From: Eucommia ulmoides
Lineage: Eukaryota > Streptophyta > Magnoliopsida > Garryales > Eucommiaceae
Assembly (NCBI GenBank): GCA_016647705.1
Contig: CM028328.1
Span: 2,476,501-2,540,500, forward strand
DNA: 64,000 nt
Reading direction: 5' to 3'
Every line of letters begins with the position of its first letter. Position 1 is the first letter of the stretch. This document shows positions 10,401-21,675 of the stretch, piece by piece. The notes below the pieces were generated by a model. That model did not search any database, was not told where the DNA came from, and was given only the letters and a program-made list of their open reading frames with translations. A program made the translations under genes and the position numbers.

Positions 10401-12605
10401 TGCTGCACCTATAGATATTAAAATCCAAAACAAGCTTAGTTTGGTAATGCATGTTTCGAAAACACATGCTTATGTTTGTTGAGAGGGAAAAAAATAAGGT
10501 TTCATATTATATAATCCTCTAACTTCGGTTTTTCATTTTATTTATCTTGTTTATACATCATTTAATGTTTTAGTTCCTACCAACTATATTTTAGTTGAAT
10601 TCAACTATTATATCAAATACAAATTTAATATCTGGTTGAACAATTAGGAGAATCATTTCAAGGACAATCTAATAATTTTCCCAAAAATATATTAGATGCA
10701 GCGGTTCTAAAGATGACATGGTGTCACCATCCAATCATATCCCCCGTTTATTCATGTGGGTCCTACCCAGCGCTAGTCAAAGCCCACTAAGTGAGATCGA
10801 TGTGATAAAAGGAGTAATTTCATTGGCTGGTTGTGTACTACGTGGCATGATGATATGGTACAACCGCTTGCACCCAATATTTTTTTCTTGGAGAGGTCTA
10901 ATTAAAAGAAATTGGCAACTCACGTATTCAAACTCGGCTTTTGATTCCCATTTCTTGAACTCGAGAGTATGCTCACGAGATAAAAAGTAGTAATCCCACG
11001 TCACACGATATGGAGTGGCAAAGACGTAAAGATCCATACATGTCCAACTATGAGCATTGCTAACCTGCAGCGGAAAAAAATCAAACAAGAATTTATATAT
11101 ATATTATAGGACATTTTTGGCCATTGCATAATAATTGGAGACACTTACAACCGTTGATATAGAATTTGTTGAGAAAATAGTAGCAAACTCTCAACAAATT
11201 TAAAGATTAATGTATTAAATTAAAATTAGTGCCAATACGCACGAGGTATATACCAGTGTATATATATATATAAGAATATATGTGTATATATATGAAGGGA
11301 ATGTTAATGTAAAAACTGAAAGAAAAAAACAGAAATCACGAACTAGAAATACTAAAGAAAGAACCGTATTTCTGTTTTTCCTCAGAATTTAAACATGGCA
11401 AGCCAATATTTTGAGTATCACAAATAACTATAAACCTTAGGTTTCAAAATTTCAACATCTTCAGAACTACTGCAATCCTAGTACAGTTTTTGTTAAGGAA
11501 AGGTATATAATCTTGAAATAAACAAAAAAAAAATCAAGTAACAGGAGTATCTTAGGCTCAGTTTGGTTACTGTTTCCGTTCCCACTCCCAAAATTTTGGA
11601 ATTAATGCACAGAAAAGCCTCTGGTAAACACGTTAATGTTCCCAAAATTTTGGGAATACTATTTCCTGAATTCCTTAAAAATCTAAGAAACAAAAAAAAA
11701 ATGTAGATTCTTATTCATTCCCACAAAACTATTTCCACCACCACCACCACGTTGGCTAAAAAATATGTGTATTTATTGTCATACATTTAAAGGAGGAAAA
11801 AACGAGAGAGAGAGAACAAATGTTGCAACCAAACGTGTTTCTTTGTTTCTGTTCTAGTAAATTAAAAGAAACAAACATGTTTCTATTCCCGGAATACTAC
11901 AGAACGGGAATAGAATTCTCATCCTAGTCTATTGAAGTAAAACCAAAAATGCAGAAACACTAACTTAACGCCACCTTACATGCTCAGTTCTTCAGAATTC
12001 GATAAAAATAAATCAACAAAACCAAACAATTAAGCAATATGCTTAAAAAATCCAAATCGAATATAATTCCATAAGAGTACCAAAAATGCCCTAAAAGTTC
12101 TTCTTCAAATACCTCACCCAAACATGCCCTAAAAGTTCAGGAAATCCACCTTAATGATAACCTAACAAATTCTCAGTTCAATTCAGTGATTACCAATACC
12201 CATATGCTTAATTCATCGCAAAAATTCACGAAAATCAAAACCCAAAACAAGAAAAATTAATAGTAATTGGTAAAGTGAAACGACCTTGATGTGAAGTGTT
12301 CCTCCGCCAAATTCACTGCCGCTGTTGTTGTGGAACTCCATCCAAGCGGTGTTGTTGTAGAAACACGCCCCTTTCCACTCCCTAATCGGGTTCGCCGGCG
12401 AGGCGGCGCCGACGAAAGTGGGCAGAAGATCGACGGCGCCGTTGAGTGCGTTGAGAATCGGCCACGAGACTTGCCGGGGCAAAAGCGGCAGTATGTCCCG
12501 TGGACGAAACGGTGCCTTCACGGCATGAGACGGCGATGAGTACACCAGACACCAAATTAAGAGGAGAATCGGGAGGCAACGGGTGCTCAAAGGAGAAGAA
12601 GCCAT
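7417..12605 (-). CDS. Uncharacterised conserved plant protein, secretory, possible permuted papain-like (YiiX/LRAT-type) fold
   Basis: Seven exons (12285-12605, 10924-11064, 10043-10408, 8737-8982, 8163-8255, 7842-8042, 7417-7632) join to 527 codons plus stop; every intron is GT-AG and phase 0. The start MASSPLSTRC is followed by a hydrophobic signal peptide (residues 10-27). Downstream are N-glycosylation sequons (NNTA, NNSG), then a conserved block GDFLAISKIRG (about 224-234), AGHSAICL with His253, VGESGHE with Glu269, PWDEWW, and DGKSTSCVAFVLEMYKEAG with Cys429. The His-before-Cys order, with GD at the start and a helix after the Cys, resembles circularly permuted NlpC/P60 (YiiX/LRAT) enzymes; this is my inference. 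I recall the Arabidopsis relatives At4g27020 and At5g54870, which carry an 'inositol trisphosphate 5-phosphatase' label the motifs do not support. It lies beside FAD4 and VPS22 as in Arabidopsis. Confidence 0.85.
11555..11975. mobile_element. MITE in intron 1 of the 527-aa gene
   Basis: Imperfect inverted ends (GGCTCAGTTTGGTTACTGTTTC and its counterpart ending AACTTAACGCCACC) are flanked by direct TTA at 11552-11554 and 11976-11978. 421 bp, non-coding, same family as 1854-2005. Confidence 0.7.
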
Positions 12606-13936
12606 GGCTGTTGAAGAAAGAACGTACAGAGAGAGAGAGAGGGGATTGCCCTTTTATGCAATCGAGCGGATTTTCCCCCCTTCTTGGATTGCGGGAAATT
12701 GGTTTAATTGCGATACCCAGATGCTATAAATTGTCTGCCATTGATCCGAATCGAGGTTTGAAATTTCTCTCCATATTTTAGACACAGAAAATCAAATTAA
12801 AAACGAAAAGGAGGAGATTTTTTAAGATGAACAGTACAAAAAATCGAAAGAAGAAAACAACGATTGATGAATCGATAGTTCTACAAACTCTCCAAAGTTG
12901 CGTGAACGGCAGTATAATACAAATTATTTATTTTTTGAATTTGACATAGTTTTATAAATATTGTTCTGATTTGATTTTTTTTATTTTGATTTTGAGGTAG
13001 TAGTAGTAAAACCAACTACCTAATCTTTTCTTTAGAGGTTTTTGCGCTTCCCACTCTTGAAATTTTAGAGAAATTTTACGTCAATCTCTATACTTTCGAT
13101 TTGAACATATTAAACTTTAAAATATTCAAATCATACCAAGTCAGTCATTTCGTTATTTTTTATGAGGAAAATCAGTCACATGTCAAATACGGAATCAACC
13201 ATGTAGATGAATTTCATCATAAAAATTGACGGAATGATTGATTTGAGGGTTTATTGTGTTCAAATTAAAAAGATAGAGACTAAAATAAAAAAAATTCTAA
13301 AATTTGGGAGGTAAAAAGAGCAAAAATTTCTATGTATATCATCCATTCATTTTGAAAAAATTTACCTATAGTATATAATTATCATTCGTTGTAACAATTA
13401 GTTATTTGGACTTTCATATTGATTTTGTTTGGAAATTATGTTTTATATCTTTTTTATAATTTTACGGACTTACATTACTAATAAGTAGTAATTAGAATGT
13501 AAAAAATAAATAATATATATACATATATACACACACATACACACGTCATGGGTCTACAATTTTGCGAACTTAGTTTTGGTTTTATACAACTTAAAAATCG
13601 GCGGTTGACATTTTGGTTTTGGTTTTAGTATTTTCCTAATTGTTTTCGTTTTGGTTTCTCCAAAAACTGATCCAAAAAATAACCCATTGTCATCCTTATT
13701 CATCTAACTTATCTGGTAGTGTAATTTTTTAAGAATTCTAATAATTATGTCAAAAATTTAAAATCATTGTACAACATAATTTATTTTTACATGGAAAAAT
13801 TATAATGACTTTCTTATAAATTATAATCGCTTTCGTATCTTCTCTTCTTAACCCGAAATGACTAGGGAGAGAAAACTGGAAAGATTCTTTTTTTTTTTAG
13901 AGTACTCCCGAAAATAAATCCAGTAGTGACGAGATT
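12606..13936. other. Intergenic between the 527-aa gene and the tRNA relic
   Basis: It includes the promoter and leader side of the minus-strand gene (a GA-rich leader at about 12610-12650). At about 13030-13325 lies a diverged copy of the 2862-3082 TIR family. The rest is AT-rich with a (TA/CA) microsatellite near 13515-13545. No gene is seen. Confidence 0.5.
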
Positions 13937-14012
13937 GGACTTGTATAGCTCAGAGGATTAGAGCATGCGGCTACGAACCATGGTGTTGGGGATTCGAATC
14001 CCTTCTTGCCCA
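13937..14012 (+). pseudogene. Plastid-derived trnR-ACG pseudogene (NUPT fragment)
   Basis: The segment keeps the body of chloroplast tRNA-Arg(ACG): TAGCTCAGAGGATTAGAGC (D arm), CTACGAACCA (anticodon loop with ACG) and GATTCGAATCCC (T arm), ending TTGCCCA. It has a 2-nt TA insertion before the D arm and several stem substitutions, so it cannot fold as a normal tRNA. The following CAACCG..CACAAAA resembles plastid sequence after trnR, so a short piece of plastid DNA moved to the nucleus and decayed. Confidence 0.8.
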
Positions 14013-14647
14013 CAACCGTCACAAAAAATTATAACGATTTTCTTCTAAATTATAAAAAGTCAAGGTTTATTCCGTAAATCTCCATTTATTATTCTAATCC
14101 TTGAAGATTTGATTGGCTAATATTGATTTAATTATTAAAAAGATATTATATTGTCCATAAAAAAATATTTATCCTTCTTTTTTTAATTTTTAATCTTTCG
14201 TCGGATTATTTTGCTCTGAACTCAATCAAAATCAATTTCAAATTTTTACGTGGCGTCTGATTAATGTTTCTACAATCTTACTTTACCAATAAAATAGAAT
14301 GAGAATTTTGTTTTTGTTCTAGAGTTTTTTTTTAGAACAGAATAGCGTTTGGTAAGAATTAAAGCAACTACATTTGAAAGACTTGTATGCACTACTAGGC
14401 ATACTAGTACCACATGTTCCATTTGCCTTGTTTTAGACGTCGGAGGGGTGGGGGGATGTCGTCTCTGCGACCTCCAAACTCCCACGCTACCCTTTGTGAC
14501 ACCACATTTCAAATCCTCCCTCAAAATCCTCACCACAAAAAAACACCCACTTCAACCACAGCCATTACTTCCATTTATTACATACAAATAGGTCCCCAAA
14601 CTCCTTTTCCGCCACTTTTCTCTTTTTCCTTTTCCTCCAACTTCGAA

Positions 14648-15523
14648 ATGTCCATCTTACCTCAACACAACCACCCGATTAGGCCCCTCCAAAATCCTCC
14701 CACCACTGCTCCTCCTCCCCTCCCTGCCCGCCTCCACCTCTCCACCACCACAACCGTCGCCGCCGCCGCCACCACTACAATTGAGCCCAAGCAACAATCC
14801 CACCACCATCCACCTCCACTGCTCGTTGATCCTAGTCTCCAATCGACATGGCCTCACCGGGCTTGGGTTGCTAGTGGTTGCACCGCCGTTCTTCTGTCTC
14901 TAGCCAAATCCATGGTCGGAGCGGCTCATTCCCACATTTGGGTTGAACCCATTTTAGCAGGATCAGTGGGCTACGTTTTGGCAGACCTTGGCTCGGGCAT
15001 CTACCACTGGGGCATCGACAACTATGGAGGGCCCGAAACTCCGATTGTTGGGCCTCAAATCGAGGCATTCCAGGGCCACCATAGGTGGCCATGGACCATC
15101 ACACGGCGGCAGTTCGCCAACAACCTCCACGCTCTGGCCCGTGTTGTGGCCTTCACGGTGGGGCCCATTGACCTCGTATGGAGCGACCCGGTTCTTCATG
15201 GGTTTGTCGGCATGTGCTCCGGCTGCATCATGTTTAGCCAGCAGTTCCATGCCTGGGCCCACGGTACCCGGAGCAAACTTCCAGCAGCTGTGGTGGCTCT
15301 TCAGGATTCCGGCGTGTTGGTATCTAGGCGGCAGCACGCCGCACACCACCGGCCACCATATAACAACAATTATTGCATCGTGAGCGGCATATGGAACCAG
15401 TTCTTAGACGAGCACAGGGTGTTTGAGGCCCTGGAGATGGTCCTTTTTTTCAAGTTCGGAGTGAGACCCCGATCTTGGAACGAGCCCAGTTCGGAATGGA
15501 CCGAAGAGCCCGAAACTCAGTGA
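14648..15523 (+). CDS. FAD4: FAD4-type plastid fatty acid desaturase (CarF/TMEM189 family)
   Basis: Intronless, 291 aa from the ATG at 14648. FAD4 makes the trans-3 double bond in palmitate on plastid phosphatidylglycerol. Residues 1 to about 60 are rich in Pro, Ser/Thr, Ala and His and lack acidic residues before Glu46, as expected of a chloroplast transit peptide. The core holds the family's histidine set: GIYHW (His120), QGHHRWPWTITRRQFANN (His144/145), QQFHAWAHGT (His201/205) and RRQHAAHHRPPYN (His230, 233, 234), with hydrophobic segments at about 75-92, 100-116 and 162-196. The C-terminus ALEMVLFFKFGVRPRSWNEP is the conserved end. An earlier in-frame start at 14414 would add a region overlapping a MITE-like sequence and is rejected. 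It converges tail-to-tail with VPS22, 307 bp apart. Confidence 0.93.
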   Translation: MSILPQHNHPIRPLQNPPTTAPPPLPARLHLSTTTTVAAAATTTIEPKQQSHHHPPPLLVDPSLQSTWPHRAWVASGCTAVLLSLAKSMVGAAHSHIWVEPILAGSVGYVLADLGSGIYHWGIDNYGGPETPIVGPQIEAFQGHHRWPWTITRRQFANNLHALARVVAFTVGPIDLVWSDPVLHGFVGMCSGCIMFSQQFHAWAHGTRSKLPAAVVALQDSGVLVSRRQHAAHHRPPYNNNYCIVSGIWNQFLDEHRVFEALEMVLFFKFGVRPRSWNEPSSEWTEEPETQ

Positions 15524-15553
15524 TATTCATTTTTTTAAAAACATTAATACTAA

Positions 15554-15637
15554 GGTAGCGTTTGGTTTCACAAATTATATGCATTCATTTTGATTTCCAA
15601 TTCCGAGGCTTGAATTTTGTGCTGCCAAACGCTATCC
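15554..15637. mobile_element. Small hairpin MITE in the FAD4 3' region
   Basis: GGTAGCGTTTGGTTTCACAAA at the left pairs imperfectly with TTTTGTGCTGCCAAACGCTATCC at the right; TAA precedes it at 15551-15553. 84 bp. Confidence 0.65.
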
Positions 15638-15743
15638 AAGAGAAGGTAAAATGTACTTATTCTTTTTTGAAATAAACGAAATATTCACACCAGAATCAAC
15701 CTTGGAAGCATGTTTCAATTCCATTTGGCAATACAAACCCTAA

Positions 15744-15813
15744 GGCGGCATTTGGTTTCACAGAAATTGTAATTCCAAATCATTGGTTCCAATTCTGTGA
15801 AACCAAACGCTAC
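15744..15813. mobile_element. Small hairpin MITE between FAD4 and VPS22 stops
   Basis: TTTGGTTTCACAGAA and TTCTGTGAAACCAAA form a near-perfect hairpin with outer arms GGCGGCA and CGCTACC; TAA precedes it (15741-15743). It lies 17 bp from the VPS22 stop, so transcripts from both convergent genes may run through it. Confidence 0.75.
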
Positions 15814-15830
15814 CAAACACACGATGAAAT

Positions 15831-18122
15831 TCAAAGGGTATCGGAACCTGAATACGATGAGATAGAAGATACACATGGAAACCAGTATCGCCGTCTTCCA
15901 TCTCTATGACCATCATCTATCATTGAAAGTCCTTCCTGCATTATTTCAGCCATATTCTTATTAATATTTTATTAAATGTGGATTTTTCAATAATTTTTTA
16001 GTCCTTCAATTAATATCAATTAGATGTTGAATTTGTAGTTAATATGATAGTTAGAGTTAACTAAAATGTCAGTTTGCTCTATAATAGGATAAAAATTTGG
16101 AAACAAAAAACAGGGTACATATAATATAATAAAATCCCTTTTCCCCCATTTTTTCTGATGAAAAATAAACCGGAAAATTAAAAAAAAAAATGAATTTGTA
16201 TTAAAAAACTCACATCTAATAGAGTTTCGAGGGCATCAATGGCACGACCAGAAGACCACGAGAGACGTTTTTCTACATCTTCAACCGTCACAAAGCCTTG
16301 AGCCTTTGAAGAATCACAAGACAGATTAATGAAAACCGAGTCTAAATCTATAAAGCCTTTCTCAACCTGATAAAGGCTTGCTTTTCTTATTTTTTTTTTT
16401 TATATTAATTTGGGGGAGAATAAAATTAATAAAAATGGTAAACCTGTGCCAGCTCTAGAATTTCATTGTGGTCTTTATTTAACTCTGTTGGAACAGATCG
16501 AACAAGCTTTTTCTTTCCAATAGAAATTACCTCAAAACCGCTGCCCAGTACCTGAAAAAAGTCGTGCCATAAATATAAGCATATCGCAAAAACAAAATCA
16601 GGAAGCATATCATCAGATCTATATAAGACCGCATTTGGGTGAGTTACTTTAAAAAGGAATTTGATTTATAAAAAAATTCTTTAAGAAAATCCTTCAGAGT
16701 GCATTTAGACTAGGTATTTGAGAAAAATTACTTACAGGTCTGTCCGGGTGAAGTATTTGAAGAAGATACTTGATTTTGAGAAGGGATTTGTAAATCTTTT
16801 AAGAACTTTTGTCAGAAAAACTTACAAATCCTTCTCGAAAGCATTAAGAAAAAATTACACATCCCTCTTCAAAATCAAATTCGTTCTAGCTAATATCTCA
16901 CACGAATGCACCCTAATACTTCTAATCTGCAAAAGAATCCAATTTAATCATCCAATCCATCCCCCATACAAGCCAATCAATGACTATGTTCCTTACTTAA
17001 CACTCTTAAAATGCGGAATTTTCAATTATTTCACCCTTTGTAAACACTAAACACCTTATCGTCTAAAACTAGTAACCAATTCAAACAGAAAAGCTCAACC
17101 GTGATACCTTCAGTTTGCTTATAGCACGTAGGCAGTCATCCTCAGAAACCGCTTCACGAGTGTGCTTTCTTCTTTGACGAAGCAGTTTACATAGTTCCTC
17201 TAAGCTGATCAAACCTCCGTTATGAACCCTAGTAGCTAAGCATATTTCAACGATTTGCACCCCTATAGAGTCATATAGTCTTTTCATTTCAAACTTTCAT
17301 GGCATAGACATGTATATTACAATATTACAAACTTACCAAGTTCGTAATAGAAATCACCAATCCCTAGCAGCTCTGCCCAGAAACCTTTGTTAGATGCAAG
17401 GGGATCTACTCCTACTTTAGCACACATCTCATGGAACTGTGATCTGAATGTAGGGTTCTTGCGGATGTCATTCTGCAGAACTCCATTAATGGAGCATCAA
17501 ATCAAGTACCGTATTATGCAAAGAGAGTACATTATAACCAAGAGAAAACTCTAGCCAAAAAAAATCAAGAGTATGAACACTGTTATCAAATTTCCATCCC
17601 TAAAACAGTTGAACATATCAACCATCATTTAGTTATGAATCTTTCGATTCATCCAGAGCTCCAAGTTTGTTGTCCACTTTATAAATCAAAAAAGTAGTAT
17701 CGCCACTTGTCTAACTCCTCCAGATTCATTTTTATCAGAATATATCAAAATTCATCCGGCTTAAACCAGGATACTTAGCTCAATATGTACGCGAATTTGA
17801 CAATTCAACAATCAGAAAGTGGAAAAACGAATAGAGAGAGAGAGAGAGAGACCTTATGCTTGCGAGCGAAATCTTCCAATTGAGAGCGAAAAGTAGCGAG
17901 CTGCTCTTTCATGAGATCGGTTCTCAACTTCGCCACATTTTCTCCAAGCAAACGATATTGATCCTGAGTTCATCCACACACAAAAATTGATCGAAGAAAC
18001 TAATTAATCAAACGAATCGTAAGTTGCGTGAGCAAATTAAACGAAACAAATGAAGAACAACAACAACAAACCCTAGCGGCAGCGGCGGTCTGGAGACCAC
18101 CAATTCCAGGTCTTCGCCTCAT
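15831..18122 (-). CDS. VPS22: ESCRT-II subunit VPS22 (SNF8/EAP30 family)
   Basis: Seven exons (18072-18122, 17853-17963, 17337-17472, 17108-17262, 16444-16551, 16214-16303, 15831-15935) join to 251 codons plus stop with GT-AG introns. ESCRT-II works on endosomes in sorting ubiquitinated membrane proteins into multivesicular bodies. The start [11 protein letters not shown] is the invariant N-terminus of this family. It is followed by a helical hairpin (residues 18-60), then two winged-helix domains: one around [19 protein letters not shown], and a second with [36 protein letters not shown] and RYWFPCVSS. The length matches the roughly 250 aa of the Arabidopsis protein and no key segment is missing, so it should be functional. 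The FAD4 gene ends 307 bp from its stop. Confidence 0.95.
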
Positions 18123-19081
18123 TCTTCGAAAATCAAATGTATATGTTCGTCTTCGAGATCACTTGGAAGACTCGATCGATCAATTCTACAATCAAATTCG
18201 TTTCATGAGATAGAAACACCGGTAGACAATCAGAGCTCAGAGGTGAAATCCAACAGATTCGTATATTTTTATAAGACTTGCTATATTGAGCCATTTTTAT
18301 TTTTATATTAAAATTAAAATTAATTCACTTCAATTCAAATAAAATTAATTCAATCCAATCCAAATAAAATAAAATTAACTAATTTCATCTAGAAAAAATT
18401 ATAAAGAACCCCACTTTTACTATTAAAATTAAAATGAGTCACCACTCGCAAGTCCATATTGAGAAAATACCACTTATATATTTATTATTTAAGATAAACC
18501 CAAATATATATATTCTCTCACTACATCAATTACAACATAATTAATGGAGGATGCAAATATTACTGTCCAAAAACAATATTAATAGCAACATAATGAATGG
18601 GGGGAATACAAATATTACTGTATAGCAACAATGTCAACAGTAATATAATGAATGTAGGAATGTAAATATTACTGTACAGCAAACAATTACTATATGTTAA
18701 TTGGATTTTTCTCTAAACTTAAATGACTATGTGGGTATAAGAATGAATTAGTAATGGGTCTAGGTCCCATAATAAAATACCTATTAATCTAACACAACTC
18801 AAATTAAATTCTACCAAACCTAATTAAACGCAAATAAACAAAGCCTATTAAATCAAATTAAATTTAATTAAATGAAAATTAATATATTCCTAACCAAATA
18901 AATTTTACTTAACCCTAATTAAACAAATCCAATAATAACCGAACAATATTTAAATCCGAATCAACTAATTAACCCATTATTCACCCATTAATATAATATT
19001 TGGCTTTTTTCTTACATGTGTCATATTTGACACATGTAGGGCATGTACGCCAAAATAACACACATAATGGTACATCCCTTA
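18123..19081. other. Intergenic, very AT-rich, upstream of VPS22
   Basis: No gene is seen. It holds A/T-rich strings with repeated 'aaattaattcaa' words and, near 18534-18690, about three copies of a 55-bp repeat built on 'ACATAATGAATG...AAATATTACTGTA'. The VPS22 promoter should lie in the first few hundred bases. Confidence 0.5.
18534..18690. repeat. Short tandem repeat, about 55 bp x 3
   Basis: The words TAATGAATG and CAAATATTACTGT recur at regular spacing near 18540, 18590 and 18645. The copies are diverged. Confidence 0.55.
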
Positions 19082-19477
19082 GGGTATATTTAGTTGGAAG
19101 GATGAAAAAGGAAAAGGAAAATGAAAAAAAAAATGTCATTTGTAGAGGGAAAATAATTTTCTTTAGTATGTTTGATTGGAGGGATATGGAAGGAGGAGAA
19201 ATAATATTTTATATGTATTAAAAAAAATAAAAAATAATATGTATTATCTTAATTTACTATTTTACTCTTATTACAAATAAAATGGGTATGTGTTATATAA
19301 AATAAAGGGGCAAAATAGTAATTTTGAAATATTTTTCCCTTCAACTTTTCATTTTCACCCCAAATTTGGGGGCGGAAAGGACGAGAACGAGAACGGATGA
19401 TTTCACCTCCAACCAAATATTACCATTTTATTATTCATCTCATTATCTATTTCTTTTCCACTCTACCAAACACACCC
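19082..19477. mobile_element. Tourist-like TIR element, 396 bp
   Basis: The left end GGGTATATTTAGTTGG and right end ACCAAACACACCC are inverted repeats with TTA/TAA at the outer edges. It abuts the next element with only TAA between them. Small open frames inside are not genes. Confidence 0.6.
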
Positions 19478-19480
19478 TAA

Positions 19481-20540
19481 CGGCATGTTTGGTTGGATGG
19501 AATCGAGGGCGGAATGGAATCGCATTCCGCCCTCGATTTCTATTTCGTTGTTTGGTTCTCCAATGGAATCACTTTTGTGATTCCATTGGAATGAAATTGG
19601 ATGGAATGTGATTCTATTTGAGATGGGGTGAAATGAGATTTCAACCCAATTGAATCAATATCTTAAATTACATGATAGTCCTTGTAATTAAGCTCTTGAA
19701 AATTGAGAACAAAAACAAAAATTAGAGAACATAAATTGAAATTAGAGAACAGAAAGTTAAGAATAGAAATAGAAAATTGAGAACAGAACTAGAAAATTGA
19801 TAATAGAAACAGAAAATTGAAAACATAAACTGAAAATTGAGAACAAAAATACAAAATTAGAGAACAAGAAATTGAGAACATAAACTAAAAATTGAGAACA
19901 AAAACATAAAATTAGAGAACAGAAAATTGAGAACAGAAACAGAAAATCGAGAACATAAACTGAAAATTAAGAACAAAAATATAAAATTAGAGAATGAAAA
20001 GTTGAGAACGAAAATTGAGAACAAAAACACAAAATTATATAATAGAAAATTGAGAACGGAAACCGAAAATTGAGAATAAAAATAGGAAATTGAAAACAAA
20101 AACAAAAAATTGAGAACATAAACTGAAAATTGAGAACAAAAAATAAAAAATTAGAGAACGGAAAATTAAAAAAGGAAACTAAAAATTGAGAACAAAAACA
20201 GAAATTAAAGAATAGAAATTGAAAATTGAGAACAAAAATAGAAATTAGAGAATAAAAACTTAAAATTGAGTTGAATAGTGAAATATAATAAAATGAGGAA
20301 AGGAATAGAATAGTGAAATATAATAAAATTTTATTATAACCAACTAAGAAGATAATGGAATAATAATTTTATAAGGGCAAAATGAAAATTTTACTATATT
20401 TTACTATTCCATTCTTTCTTTCATTCCATACCAACCAAATAAGATAATAGAATAGTGATTCCATTCTATTCATTCTTTCATTCCATTACTTCTTCCATTC
20501 CATTTCACCCTCATTCCATTTCGTCCAACCAAACATGCCG
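19481..20540. mobile_element. Non-autonomous PIF/Harbinger-like TIR element, 1060 bp
   Basis: Perfect terminal repeats CGGCATGTTTGGTTGGA are flanked by direct TAA at 19478-19480 and 20541-20543. Subterminal sequence (GGAATCGAGGGCGGAATGG and its imperfect counterpart) extends the inverted repeat. The centre (about 19690-20270) is an array of degenerate 'AAAATTGAGAACA(G/A)AAAC' units. No transposase is encoded. Confidence 0.85.
19690..20270 (+). repeat. Degenerate about 18-20-bp tandem array inside the TIR element
   Basis: Roughly 30 units of GAGAACA(A/G)AAACAGAAAATT with small changes run through the element. The minus-strand open frame it creates (repeated Phe/Leu/Ser) is a repeat artefact. 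Confidence 0.85.
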
Positions 20541-20543
20541 TAA

Positions 20544-21675
20544 GAGTTTAACTTCTGTCCTCTTTATACCACTCTATTATTATCATAATTTTTTTTTTTT
20601 TGATTTTTTTTTTTTTTTTTGTAATTCGTCAAATTTCAAAAATCCAAATTAATAAATTATTTAAAATTATTTAATATTTATATTTTTGGTTGGGTTGGAT
20701 AATATTGATTTGTCTTTTTTCTGCATCACCGGGTATAAGGATAAAAATGATATTTTGTAAAATTATATGAATTATACCGTTACACTTACGTCTCAACTGT
20801 GAGAAATAAGTCATAAAGAAAATATTACATAACTCAGTCAAGACCGGACTGACCACAAGGACCAAGGTTTAATTAATCCATAATTATAGTCACTTTTTTT
20901 TCGTTATCTAAGATTTGGAATTAATGTACAGAAACGAGTTTGATAAATATGTTTCTATTCCCAAATTTTTTAGAGTAATTTGAGAATAATTCTTGAATTC
21001 CTTAAAAATCTAAGAAATAAAAAAAATGTTGATTCTTATTCACTCCCACAAAACTATTTCCACTACTCTTATCGGCCACCATACATTAAAAAACAAAAAA
21101 AAAAACAAATATTACAACCAAACGTGTTTCTTGTTTCTCTTCTCATAAATTAAAAGAAACAATTTTAGGACAATCGTGATTACCAAACATATTTCTATTT
21201 CGGTAATACTTCAGAATGAAACAAAATTCTCATCTCAACACGTGACTTTCTAATGGGGATATTTTCATTATTTCATCGCTCCACTAAATCCAAAACGTTT
21301 TTCATCAGCTTTTTGTTATCAACGATTCATCCAAAGATTGAGAAAAAAAAAAAACTGAATTGACATTAAGATTAAGCATTTTAGGTTTAGTGAAGTGATA
21401 AAATAATAAAAATATCCTTATTGGAAAGTCACTGAGAATGTAAAATTTGAGGATTAAATGTACAATTTAATAAAATTTAGGGTTCGTATAGATATATACA
21501 CCATATTTTGAGGACCAAAATTGTAATTTTCCTGAAGAAAATCTTATTCGGTTGTTGTGAGACCCCCTATATATAAATAATATCCCTCTCTCTCTAGCCG
21601 AAGGTTTTCCGCTTCCCTTCGACTGTTCGACGCAAAGGCGCCGGCGAATTTTCTCCTCGGTTTTGCATTACGTAG
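20544..21675. other. Intergenic with a decayed MITE
   Basis: About 20890-21240 carries a diverged copy of the 1854-2005 MITE family (TTTGGAATTAATGTACAGAAAC, then a 'ccactactcttatcggccacc' interior). The rest is AT-rich; the last 130 bp form the CT-rich leader of the next gene. Confidence 0.45.

Noticed and set aside
14414-14647. Upstream extension of FAD4
   Set aside because: Low-complexity and lies in a MITE-like 5' region; the ATG at 14648 gives a normal transit peptide and family length.
14963-15349. 128-aa antisense frame
   Set aside because: Shadow of FAD4 on the opposite strand.
19857-20105. Phe/Leu-rich minus-strand frame
   Set aside because: By-product of the short tandem array in the TIR element.
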